A stretch of 64,000 bases of DNA from CAIQPV01 sp964480365 (GTDB taxonomy: Bacteria; Pseudomonadota; Gammaproteobacteria; Burkholderiales; Gallionellaceae). The notes under the pieces were generated by a model. That model was not told the DNA's origin, did not search any database, and worked only from the letters and a program-made list of their open reading frames with translations. The stretch is from the NCBI GenBank assembly GCA_964480365.1, contig CAYZPM010000015.1, positions 14,418 to 78,417 of the forward strand, written 5' to 3'. Positions within the stretch are counted from its first letter, which is position 1. The number at the start of each line of letters is the position of its first letter. A program made the position numbers and the translations under genes. Positions 25,262 through 32,503 of this stretch are shown here, piece by piece.

Positions 25262-26740
25262 TTAAGTGTTACGTTTCCATGTCAGATCAAGTTCACGCGC
25301 CGCCTTTACGTCGTCCAGCCTGCGCACTGGCTGGGTGTAGGGCGCGCCCTTCACCATCGCCGCGTCGGTGTGCGCCTCGTCGCGGATTTCTTTCATCGCA
25401 GCGACAAAGCGGTCCAGCACTTCTTTCGATTCAGTTTCTGTCGGTTCGATCAGCAAGCACTCCGCCACCAGCATCGGGAAGTAGGTGGTGGGCGAGTGGA
25501 AGCCTTTATCCAGCAAGCGTTTGGCTATATCCATCGCGGACACGCCGGTGGCATCCTTCAACTCTTTCGCCGAGACGATGAACTCGTGACTGGCGCGGCG
25601 CTGCGGGAAAGCGACGGTATAGCCGACCTTTTGTAATTCTGCCATCAGGTAGTTGGCATTCAACGTAGCAAAATCGGCGACGCGGTGCATGCCTTCCGCG
25701 CCCAACATGCGCGCGTACACATAAGCGCGCAACAGCACGCTCGCATTGCCCATCCAGGCGGACAGCCGACCGATGGATTGCGGCAGGTCTTTTTCGGTGA
25801 GCCAGCGATAGCTCCCTCTCCCTTCGGGGGAGGGTTGGGGAGGGGGTTCTTTGCCCACCACGGGAATAGGCAGGAACGGCAACAAACGCGGCGCGACACC
25901 GACTGCTCCCGCGCCTGGCCCGCCGCCGCCGTGCGGGGTGGAGAAGGTCTTGTGCAGATTCATATGGATCACGTCGAAGCCCATGTCGCCGGGTTTCACC
26001 TTGCCGAGAATCGCGTTCAGATTCGCGCCGTCGTAATACAGCAGGCCGCCCGCGTCGTGAACGATCTTCTGGATGCCTTGAATCTGTTTCTCGAACACGC
26101 CCAGCGTGGAAGGATTGGTCAGCATCAAGCCTGCGGTCTGCGGGCCGACGGCGGCGCGCAACGCATCGAGGTCGACGTCGCCATTGCTGTCAGTAGGAAT
26201 CTCTTTCACGGTGTAGCCGCACATCACTGCCGTGGCGGGATTGGTGCCGTGCGCCGCATCCGGCACGATGATTTCGGTGCGCGCCGTATCGCCGCGCGAT
26301 TCATGATAGGCACGGATCATTGCGATCCCGGCGAATTCGCCCTGAGCGCCTGCCATCGGCGTCAAACTCACGCCTGCCATGCCGGTTACGTCCTTCAGAA
26401 TTTCCTGCAAGTCGTACAGGCAGGCAAGAAAACCTTGCCCCGTACTGTCCGGTGCCAACGGATGACGCGTCACAAAATTCGGCAGCATGGACAGCGAATT
26501 GCAGGCGCGCGGGTTGTACTTCATGGTGCAGGAACCGAGCGGGTAGAAATTCGTGTCGATGGAATAATTCTTCTGCGACAGGCGTGTGTAATGGCGCACG
26601 GTATCCATCTCGGAAGTCTCCGGCAAAAGCGGCTTGTCAGTGCGCAGCAGCGATGCCGGAATGCCGGTTGCTTTCGCATCGTTGACAGGTGCTTGTGCCG
26701 CATTGCGGCGACCGGGATGAGAGCGTTCAAAAATCAGCAT
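25262..26740 (-). CDS. gcvPB: Glycine dehydrogenase (decarboxylating) subunit 2, P-protein beta
   Basis: 492 residues. The PLP site is seen as HMNLHKTFSTPHGGGGPG, and NFYPLGSCTMKYNPR is the N-terminal signature. With GcvPA it makes the two-subunit P-protein that decarboxylates glycine and passes the aminomethyl group to GcvH. A 12-14 residue insertion, EPPPQPSPEGRGS, replaces the usual short link after PVVGK and before YRWLTE; it is encoded by a palindromic repeat (see 25813-25846). Frame is kept. It is the last gene of the gcv cluster, after tpx. Confidence 0.95.
   Translation of the reverse strand: MLIFERSHPGRRNAAQAPVNDAKATGIPASLLRTDKPLLPETSEMDTVRHYTRLSQKNYSIDTNFYPLGSCTMKYNPRACNSLSMLPNFVTRHPLAPDSTGQGFLACLYDLQEILKDVTGMAGVSLTPMAGAQGEFAGIAMIRAYHESRGDTARTEIIVPDAAHGTNPATAVMCGYTVKEIPTDSNGDVDLDALRAAVGPQTAGLMLTNPSTLGVFEKQIQGIQKIVHDAGGLLYYDGANLNAILGKVKPGDMGFDVIHMNLHKTFSTPHGGGGPGAGAVGVAPRLLPFLPIPVVGKEPPPQPSPEGRGSYRWLTEKDLPQSIGRLSAWMGNASVLLRAYVYARMLGAEGMHRVADFATLNANYLMAELQKVGYTVAFPQRRASHEFIVSAKELKDATGVSAMDIAKRLLDKGFHSPTTYFPMLVAECLLIEPTETESKEVLDRFVAAMKEIRDEAHTDAAMVKGAPYTQPVRRLDDVKAARELDLTWKRNT
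25813..25846. repeat. In-frame palindromic repeat inside gcvPB
   Basis: CCCTCTCCCTTCGGGGGAGGG is a stem-loop-forming run followed by GGGGAGGGGG. The same motif occurs in gcvT (about 30080-30113) and, in altered form, in the glycine riboswitch. It codes for PPPQPSPEGRG in GcvPB. Confidence 0.85.
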
Positions 26741-26761
26741 GGTCTATTCCTTAAAAACACT

Positions 26762-26846
26762 GTAGCCCGGATGTAGCGTAGCGGAATCCGGGAATTACCC
26801 GCATGCATATACGATCCCGGATTCCATTTCATTCCATCCGGGCTAC
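26762..26846. repeat. Palindromic repeat between tpx and gcvPB
   Basis: GTAGCCCGGATG (26762-26773) and CATCCGGGCTAC (26835-26846) form perfect 12-bp arms, with inner GGAATCCGGGAAT and ATCCCGGATTCC also inverted. This is a widespread proteobacterial intergenic repeat type. It fills most of the gap between the two genes. Confidence 0.8.
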
Positions 26847-26865
26847 CGGTTCTGTGGCAGCTCTG

Positions 26866-27387
26866 TTATTTCAATACCGCGAGCGCCGCGTCGTAATTGG
26901 GTTCGTGGGTGATGTCGTCCACCAGTTCTGCATGCAGCACTTTGTTATTCTCATCCAGCACCAGCACGGCGCGCGCGGTCACCCCACTGAGCGCCGTATC
27001 GGCAATTTTCACCCCATAGTTGCGCATAAAATCGCGGCCACGCATCAGCGACAGCGTGATGACATTTTCCAGCCCCTCGGCGACGCAAAAACGGCTCATG
27101 GCAAACGGCAAATCGGCGGAAATCACCAGCACCACCGTGTTCTCCAGCTTGCTTGCCGCTTCGTTGAATTTGCGCGTGGACGTGGCGCATACCGCCGTGT
27201 CCAGGCTGGGCACGATATTCAGCACCTTGCGCTTGCCGACAAAATCTTTCAGCCCCACATCGGTTAAATCTTTAGCCACCAGCGTGAAATCGGGCGCGAT
27301 CTGACCGACGCTAGGGAAGTCGCCAAATAGGGTTACTGGTGTGCCCTTTAGGGTTACGGCAGTTTTGTTGGAAGTAGGTTTGCTCAT
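26866..27387 (-). CDS. tpx: Thiol peroxidase Tpx
   Basis: 173 residues, the normal length for atypical 2-Cys peroxiredoxin Tpx. The peroxidatic Cys is C67 in SLDTAVCATST and the resolving Cys is C101 in MSRFC, 34 residues apart as expected. It reduces lipid and other peroxides with thioredoxin in the cell (family knowledge). It sits between gcvPA and gcvPB on the same strand, 21 bases after gcvPA, and is probably cotranscribed with the glycine cleavage genes; a functional link is not evident. Confidence 0.95.
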   Translation of the reverse strand: MSKPTSNKTAVTLKGTPVTLFGDFPSVGQIAPDFTLVAKDLTDVGLKDFVGKRKVLNIVPSLDTAVCATSTRKFNEAASKLENTVVLVISADLPFAMSRFCVAEGLENVITLSLMRGRDFMRNYGVKIADTALSGVTARAVLVLDENNKVLHAELVDDITHEPNYDAALAVLK

Positions 27388-27408
27388 GATATTTCCTTTA
27401 GTTGATTT

Positions 27409-28761
27409 TTAGTTTAGTGCTGCGCGCAACGCACCAACATAGCGTTGCAGGTCAGCGTCATTTTTGGTTTCGGTTACACATACCAGAATCGCGTTACCCA
27501 GCTGCGGGTAATGTGCGGAAAGATCATAACCGCCGAGCACGCCTTGCGCTTCCATTTTTGCCAGCACTGCCGCCGCAGGCTTGGATAGATGCAACACTAC
27601 TTCATGGAAGTGTGGGCCGTGGAAGGCGAGTTTCACGCCGTGGATACCGGCTGCCTGCACGGTGAGTGCGGCGGTGTTGGCGTGCGAAGCGGCGGCCACG
27701 CGGCGCAGCCCATCCGCACCGAGCAGCGCCATGTGTATGGTCGCGGCGGTGACCATCAGGCCCTGGTTGGAACAGATGTTGGAGGTAGCTTTGGCGCGGC
27801 GGATGTGCTGCTCACGCGCTTGCAATGTAAGCGTGTAGCCCACCTTGCCGTCGAGATCCACGGTGCGACCAATGATGCGCCCCGGCATCTGACGCACCAG
27901 CGCCTGCTTGCAACACATGAAGCCGAAATACGGGCCTCCGCTGGATAGCGGCGCACCCAGCGGCTGGCCCTCGCCCACCGCGATGTCTGCGCCCTTTGTA
28001 CCCCAGTTGCCCGGCGCTTTCAGCAATGCCAGCGACAACGGGTTGACCAGCGCGATGGTTAGCGCGTTTTGCGCATGCGCCCAATCGGTGAGCGCGTCCA
28101 CATCTTCCAGCGCACCGAAGAAATTCGGTTGCGGGATGACCAGCGCGGCGATATCGCTGCCTGCGTATTGTTGCAGGGCTTTTATATCTATCGTGCCGCT
28201 CGCGGCATCGAATGGAATCTCGATCAGTTCGATGTTCTGCAATTTTACGATGCTGCGCGCCACGCTGCGATAGATCGGCGAAGCCGTAGCTGGCAACAGC
28301 ACCTTGCGTGAAGTCTTGTGCGCGCGCACCGCCATCAGGATGGCTTCGGCGAGGCCGGATGCGCCGTCATACAGGCTGGCATTGGACACGTCCATTCCGG
28401 TGAGCGAGGCCATCATGGTCTGATATTCGTACAGCACTTGCAGCGTACCTTGGCTGGCCTCGGCCTGATACGGCGTGTAGGCGGTGTAGAACTCGCCGCG
28501 CGTGACGATCTGCCAAACCGCAGCCGGAATGTGGTGCTCGTAAGCGCCCGCGCCGATGAAGTTGAGCAATGGGGCATCCTGCGCGGCGCGTTCGCTCATC
28601 AGGCGAGTGACTTGCATCTCGTTCATGCCCGCAGGCACTTGGGTGAGCTTACCGCTACGCAGCGCGGCAGGAATTTCGTCAAACAGCGCGTCGATGTTGG
28701 GCGCACCGATGCTTGCGAGCATGGCGGCGATGTCGTGTTCGGTGTGAGGGATGAAGGGCAT
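27409..28761 (-). CDS. gcvPA: Glycine dehydrogenase (decarboxylating) subunit 1, P-protein alpha
   Basis: 450 residues. The start MPFIPHTEHDIAAMLASIGAPNIDALFDEIP and motifs such as NFIGAGAYEHHIPAAVWQI and FYTAYTPYQAEASQGTLQVLYEYQTMM identify the alpha subunit. It pairs with GcvPB to form the P-protein. It lies downstream of gcvH, separated by a repeat of the heptamer family at 28767-28867. No insertion is seen in this subunit. Confidence 0.95.
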   Translation of the reverse strand: MPFIPHTEHDIAAMLASIGAPNIDALFDEIPAALRSGKLTQVPAGMNEMQVTRLMSERAAQDAPLLNFIGAGAYEHHIPAAVWQIVTRGEFYTAYTPYQAEASQGTLQVLYEYQTMMASLTGMDVSNASLYDGASGLAEAILMAVRAHKTSRKVLLPATASPIYRSVARSIVKLQNIELIEIPFDAASGTIDIKALQQYAGSDIAALVIPQPNFFGALEDVDALTDWAHAQNALTIALVNPLSLALLKAPGNWGTKGADIAVGEGQPLGAPLSSGGPYFGFMCCKQALVRQMPGRIIGRTVDLDGKVGYTLTLQAREQHIRRAKATSNICSNQGLMVTAATIHMALLGADGLRRVAAASHANTAALTVQAAGIHGVKLAFHGPHFHEVVLHLSKPAAAVLAKMEAQGVLGGYDLSAHYPQLGNAILVCVTETKNDADLQRYVGALRAALN

Positions 28762-28766
28762 AAGGC

Positions 28767-28867
28767 AGTTGGTAGTCGTTAGTTATTAGACGTAAGACGT
28801 AAGTTGATAGCTGTAATTCGGTGTCGTCCGCTGTGCGGGTTTAACTGCCAACTAACGACTACCAACT
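28767..28867. repeat. Heptamer-repeat inverted element, copy A (gcvH-gcvPA gap)
   Basis: AGTTGGTAGTCGTTAGTT (28767-28784) is perfectly inverted as AACTAACGACTACCAACT (28850-28867). The left side reads as consecutive 7-bp units starting with AG (AGTTGGT, AGTCGTT, AGTTATT, AGACGTA, AGACGTA, AGTTGAT). The centre contains CCGCTGTGCGG. It fills nearly all of the intergenic space. Confidence 0.8.
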
Positions 28868-28878
28868 AACGACTGTTT

Positions 28879-29268
28879 TTAGTGTGCTTCGCTGTCCACT
28901 ACTGCTTGATACGCTGTAGCGTCCAGCAGTGCGGCGACATCTGCTGCGTTGTCCGGCTTCACTTTGAATATCCATGCGCCATAAGGATCGCTGTTGATCT
29001 TCTCCGGTGCGCCGTCCAACTCGCTGTTCGTGGCGACGACTTCACCGGACAAGGGTGCGTACACATCGGCAGCGGCCTTCACCGATTCCACCACGGCAAC
29101 TTCTTCCTTCGCCTTGATCTTGCGACCAACGGCAGGCGCTTCTACGAACACCATGTCTCCCAGCAACTCCTGCGCGTGCTGAGTGATGCCCACGCTGACA
29201 GTGCCGTCAGCCTCGGTTTTGACCCATTCGTGGGAGGCGGTGTATTTCAGGTTGCTCGGGTTGCTCAT
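28879..29268 (-). CDS. gcvH: Glycine cleavage system H protein
   Basis: 129 residues. The lipoyl-lysine is K64 in VVESVKAAADVYAPLSG. The N-terminal LKYTASHEWVK and the C-terminal IFKVKPDN are typical. It shuttles the aminomethyl intermediate between P, T and L proteins (family knowledge). It lies between gcvT and gcvPA with heptamer-repeat elements on both sides. Confidence 0.97.
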   Translation of the reverse strand: MSNPSNLKYTASHEWVKTEADGTVSVGITQHAQELLGDMVFVEAPAVGRKIKAKEEVAVVESVKAAADVYAPLSGEVVATNSELDGAPEKINSDPYGAWIFKVKPDNAADVAALLDATAYQAVVDSEAH

Positions 29269-29280
29269 TCAAATCTCCTA

Positions 29281-29345
29281 GTCATTAGTCGTTAGTTGGT
29301 AGTCGTTAGTTGGTGTCGTCGCTGCGCGGTTATTAACTAACCGCT
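29281..29345. repeat. Heptamer-repeat inverted element, copy B (gcvT-gcvH gap)
   Basis: Left units AGTCATT, AGTCGTT, AGTTGGT, AGTCGTT, AGTTGGT are followed by a CGCTGCGCGG core and a right side AACTAACCGCTAACGACT. The arms are imperfectly inverted. Same family and orientation as copy A. Confidence 0.75.
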
Positions 29346-29350
29346 AACGA

Positions 29351-30517
29351 CTAGAGACTAATAACTACCTTACCATTGCGTGCGAATGGATACTTCACCA
29401 CCTTTGCCGCCAGCATTTTATCGCGAATCGCCACTTGCACTGTGTCGCCGATTTGCACACCGTTCGGCACGCGTGCCAGAGCGATGGATTTTTCCAGCGT
29501 GGGCGAGAAGCTGCCGCTGGTGATCTCGCCTGCGCCATGCGCGGTGCTTACCTGCTGATGCCCGCGCAGCACGCCGCGATCCAGCAATACCAAACCGACC
29601 AGCTTGCGCGTGGGCGGATTCGCCAGCAGCGCGGCTTTGCCGATGAAGTCGCGCTCACTCTTCAAGTCCACCGTCCAGGCCATTCCTGCTTCCAGCGGGT
29701 TGATGGTTTCATCCATGTCCTGACCGTAGAGGTTCATACCCGCTTCCAGACGCAACGTATCGCGCGCGCCGAGGCCGATGGGTTTTACGCCCGCCTTGTT
29801 CAGTGCATACCAAAAGGCTTCCACCTTCTCTTTTGGCAGCATCACCTCGAAACCGTCCTCGCCGGTGTAGCCAGTGCGCGCCACAAAATATTCGCCACAA
29901 TCGGCGGCCTGAAAATTCTGCAAACCTTCGGTCGCGGCCTTGGTCTGGGGCAACACCTGCCACACCTTGGCGCGCGCATTCGGGCCCTGCACTGCGACCA
30001 TCGCCAAATCGTCGCGCGAAGTGATGGTGAGCTGCCACCCCCTATCCAACTTTCCCCCAGAGGGAGAAAGAGCAATCGTCCCCTCTCCCTTCGGGGGAGG
30101 GTTAGGGAGGGGGTCTGCATGTTGCGCAGCCTGCTGTTTCATCCACGCAATGTCCTTGTCCGCCGTGCCCGCGTTGACCACGATGCGGAACCACTGCTCA
30201 GTCATGAAATAAATGATGAGATCGTCGATCACGCCGCCGTCCGGGCGCAGCATGGCAGAATAAAGCGCCTTGCCGGGCAAAGTAATTTTGTCAGCGTTGT
30301 TCGCCAGCAGGTAACGCAGAAAAGTGCGCACACCGTCGCCCTTCGCATCCACCACGCGCATGTGGCACACGTCGAACATGCCGCAATCGTTACGTACCTG
30401 ATGATGTTCGTCGATCTGCGAGCCGTAATTCACCGGCATGTCCCAGCCGCCGAAATCGACCATCTTCGCGCCCATGGCGCGGTGTGCAGCATTCAAAGGG
30501 GTCTGTTTTAACGTCAT
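29351..30517 (-). CDS. gcvT: Aminomethyltransferase (T protein)
   Basis: 388 residues. The N-terminus MTLKQTPLNAAHRAMGAKMVDFGGWDMPVNYGSQIDEHHQVR and the tetrahydrofolate-binding regions are typical. An insertion of about 25 residues, starting DPLPNPPPKGEG and ending near KLDRG, lies before the conserved TITSRDDLAMVAVQGPNAR; it is encoded by a paired palindromic repeat at 30037-30115. Frame is kept, and known GcvT lengths (about 360) are exceeded by this insert. First gene after the glycine riboswitch. Confidence 0.95.
   Translation of the reverse strand: MTLKQTPLNAAHRAMGAKMVDFGGWDMPVNYGSQIDEHHQVRNDCGMFDVCHMRVVDAKGDGVRTFLRYLLANNADKITLPGKALYSAMLRPDGGVIDDLIIYFMTEQWFRIVVNAGTADKDIAWMKQQAAQHADPLPNPPPKGEGTIALSPSGGKLDRGWQLTITSRDDLAMVAVQGPNARAKVWQVLPQTKAATEGLQNFQAADCGEYFVARTGYTGEDGFEVMLPKEKVEAFWYALNKAGVKPIGLGARDTLRLEAGMNLYGQDMDETINPLEAGMAWTVDLKSERDFIGKAALLANPPTRKLVGLVLLDRGVLRGHQQVSTAHGAGEITSGSFSPTLEKSIALARVPNGVQIGDTVQVAIRDKMLAAKVVKYPFARNGKVVISL
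30037..30115. repeat. In-frame palindromic repeat pair inside gcvT
   Basis: Left part ACCCCCTATCCAACTTTCC continuing to 30070 is an approximate inverted copy of the right part, which contains CCCTCTCCCTTCGGGGGAGGG and TTAGGGAGGGGGT. The right part is near identical to the repeat within gcvPB. It encodes the GcvT insertion. Confidence 0.85.
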
Positions 30518-30540
30518 ATCTGCTTTCTAAAAATGAAAAA

Positions 30541-30568
30541 GGGCGCAGCACGAACTCGTGCTGCGCCC
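30541..30568 (-). terminator. Intrinsic terminator of glycine riboswitch
   Basis: GGGCGCAGCACGA and TCGTGCTGCGCCC form a perfect 13-bp stem with a 2-base loop. On the minus strand it is followed by TTTTTC, about 24 bases before the gcvT start. It is the expected expression platform. Confidence 0.9.
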
Positions 30569-30569
30569 C

Positions 30570-30811
30570 ATCTGTCCTTGGTACCTGAGAGATTGCGGCA
30601 AATGCCGTGTGCCCCTTCGGTGGCTAAAATCCCCTCTCCCCATCCCTCTTCCGCACAGCGGGCGAGGGGGACAAAGACTCGCTACGCGAGTTCAACGATC
30701 TTAGCGCTCTCCAGATTTGCCTGATCCAACGGTTCATTGAGCCTGAGCGGTTGCGGGTGTTGCGCCTTCGGCGGTGCTGGGTAGCACACTCTCCCATTGG
30801 TCTGAACGGCA
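30570..30811 (-). promoter_or_regulatory. Tandem glycine riboswitch
   Basis: Read on the minus strand, two aptamer-like units are present. Each starts with GGAGAG (after 30796 and again near 30717) and ends with a CTCAGG-type segment: GCTCAGGCTCAATGAACCG in the first and CTCTCAGGTACCAAGGACAG in the second. Conserved CACCGCCGAAGG and CACCGAAGGGG blocks lie between. It precedes gcvT and is followed by a terminator stem, matching tandem glycine riboswitches that switch on gcv genes when glycine is high (family knowledge). Aptamer 2 carries an unusually long extension (about 30630-30700). Confidence 0.93.
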
Positions 30812-30817
30812 GGTGAC

Positions 30818-30846
30818 ACTATACCGAAGACGTGAATGCGCGGCAA
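30818..30846 (-). promoter_or_regulatory. Sigma-70 promoter of gcv operon
   Basis: On the minus strand TTGCCG (30841-30846) and TATAGT (30818-30823) are separated by exactly 17 bases. A start near 30811 would give a transcript opening at the riboswitch. Confidence 0.75.
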
Positions 30847-30978
30847 GCTGGCCTGTGCGAGAGAAACGAAATATCCTGTTCTAAAGCTCGCAATTGGGAT
30901 ACAACTCAAAAAGTTGCACCCCATTATTGTACGCCGCATTATTAAAGTAACTTGCTTAATCAGCATGTTATATGTGCC

Positions 30979-31068
<90 letters not shown>

Positions 31069-31117
31069 GGGGCGGCGCATTTTACCAGTTATGCGAAAAA
31101 TCAGGCAGAATGTTTAC

Positions 31118-32503
31118 ATGGCTAATCCGGTACATCCCTATCTCATCTTGCTCGTGTGGCTGTGTACAGCCCTGCTCACCGCCTGCACGCCACCCGAGCC
31201 GACCATAAAACCATGGCGGGAAGAATTGACGGTTATTGTGGCGCAGGGCGAGAGCAGTGTGGACACGGAATTCGAGCAGCAACTCATTGCCCTGTTCGCC
31301 AAGCAATTGCAGGTAAAGGTCAAACTTCTTCCCTTGCCGCTGGATCAAATTACGCCATCCCTGATGACAGGCAAGGCGCATATTGCCGTTGCGGGATTAC
31401 GCGGCAATGAGACGGGGGGATTGCGCTTTGCTTCCTCCTACCAGACCGTAAGCGAGCAGGCAGTGTGTAATGACCCGCCGCAGCGCATGACTGGGCTGGT
31501 AGGCAAAACCATCGCCGTAGTTGCCGGTTCGGCGCAGGAAGCGGCATTGCGCGAAGCGCAACAAAAGTTACCCGCGCTGCACTGGGAGGCGCGCCATCAA
31601 CAAACTGTCACCAGTCTTCTGGCTGAAGTGTCCGCAGGAAAACTGGAATGCACCATCGCCAACGAGGAACAACTGGCGCTGGAGCGCAATTATTACCCCA
31701 AGCTGGATGCGGCATTCGACATAGCCACGCCTTCAAAACTGGCTTGGGCGTTCGCGCCGGATGGCGACGACGCGTTGTTTGCGGAAGCGCAAAAGTTTTT
31801 TGCTCTCATCAAACAGGATGGCACATTGCGCCGCCTGCTGGATCGCTTTTACGGACACAACGAGCGGCTTGAGCCTATAGATTCGGTCACCTTCATCACC
31901 AAGGCCCAAACCGATTTGCCGCATTTACGCCATCTGTTTGAGGAAGCAGGAGCAGTGACCGGAATAGACTGGCAATTGCTAGCGGCCATCGGCTACCATG
32001 AATCGCACTGGAACCCGCTCGCCACTTCGTTCACCAATGTTCGCGGCATCATGATGCTGACCGAGGATACAGCTGACCGCATGAACGTAACCGATCGTCT
32101 CGACCCACGCCAAAGCATCATGGCCGGAGCGCGCTACCTGCAACTGATGAAGGAACAACTACCCCCACACATCGCGGACGAAGAACGCACCTGGCTGGCG
32201 CTGGCAGCCTACAATCAGGGGATGGGACACTTGGAAGACGCACGCGTCCTGGCCGCACATAACGGACTCAACGCAGATAGCTGGATGGATGTAAAAAAAA
32301 TGATGCCGTTGCTTTCACAGCCCGAGTATTTCGAACAGACCAAACACGGTTATGCAAGAGGCGGCGAGGCGGTCGTGCTGGTCGAAACAGTGCACCTGTA
32401 TTACGACATGCTAAAACACATGGACTCGCACGAAATACCAGATCTCCCGGCGACGCCATTTCACCTGAAATTGCCCGGAGCGATAAATTTCAGCTTGCCT
32501 TGA
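31118..32503 (+). CDS. mltF: Membrane-bound lytic transglycosylase F
   Basis: 461 residues from ATG 31118, with AGGCAGAA upstream; an ATG at 31091 is possible. The frame further upstream is open through the tRNA and is rejected. The signal ends in lipobox LTAC. Residues 40-260 form the SBP_bac_3-like domain (ELTVIVAQGESS...), and the C-terminal SLT domain has the catalytic Glu in GYHESHWNPLATS plus GIMMLTEDTA and AAYNQGMGHL. It cleaves peptidoglycan at the outer membrane (family knowledge). Its 3' end overlaps convergent serS by 14 bases. Confidence 0.93.
   Translation: MANPVHPYLILLVWLCTALLTACTPPEPTIKPWREELTVIVAQGESSVDTEFEQQLIALFAKQLQVKVKLLPLPLDQITPSLMTGKAHIAVAGLRGNETGGLRFASSYQTVSEQAVCNDPPQRMTGLVGKTIAVVAGSAQEAALREAQQKLPALHWEARHQQTVTSLLAEVSAGKLECTIANEEQLALERNYYPKLDAAFDIATPSKLAWAFAPDGDDALFAEAQKFFALIKQDGTLRRLLDRFYGHNERLEPIDSVTFITKAQTDLPHLRHLFEEAGAVTGIDWQLLAAIGYHESHWNPLATSFTNVRGIMMLTEDTADRMNVTDRLDPRQSIMAGARYLQLMKEQLPPHIADEERTWLALAAYNQGMGHLEDARVLAAHNGLNADSWMDVKKMMPLLSQPEYFEQTKHGYARGGEAVVLVETVHLYYDMLKHMDSHEIPDLPATPFHLKLPGAINFSLP

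Noticed and set aside
25685..26776. Plus-strand 363-residue open frame
   Set aside because: It lies wholly antisense to gcvPB in GC-rich codons, has a His/Arg-rich composition and no domain.
28767..28867. Heptamer-repeat region considered as a CRISPR array
   Set aside because: Units are 7 bp with no unique spacers and arranged as inverted arms; no cas gene is near. No CRISPR array was seen anywhere in the window.
29435..30511. Plus-strand 358-residue open frame
   Set aside because: Antisense shadow of gcvT, with the same composition bias as other shadows.
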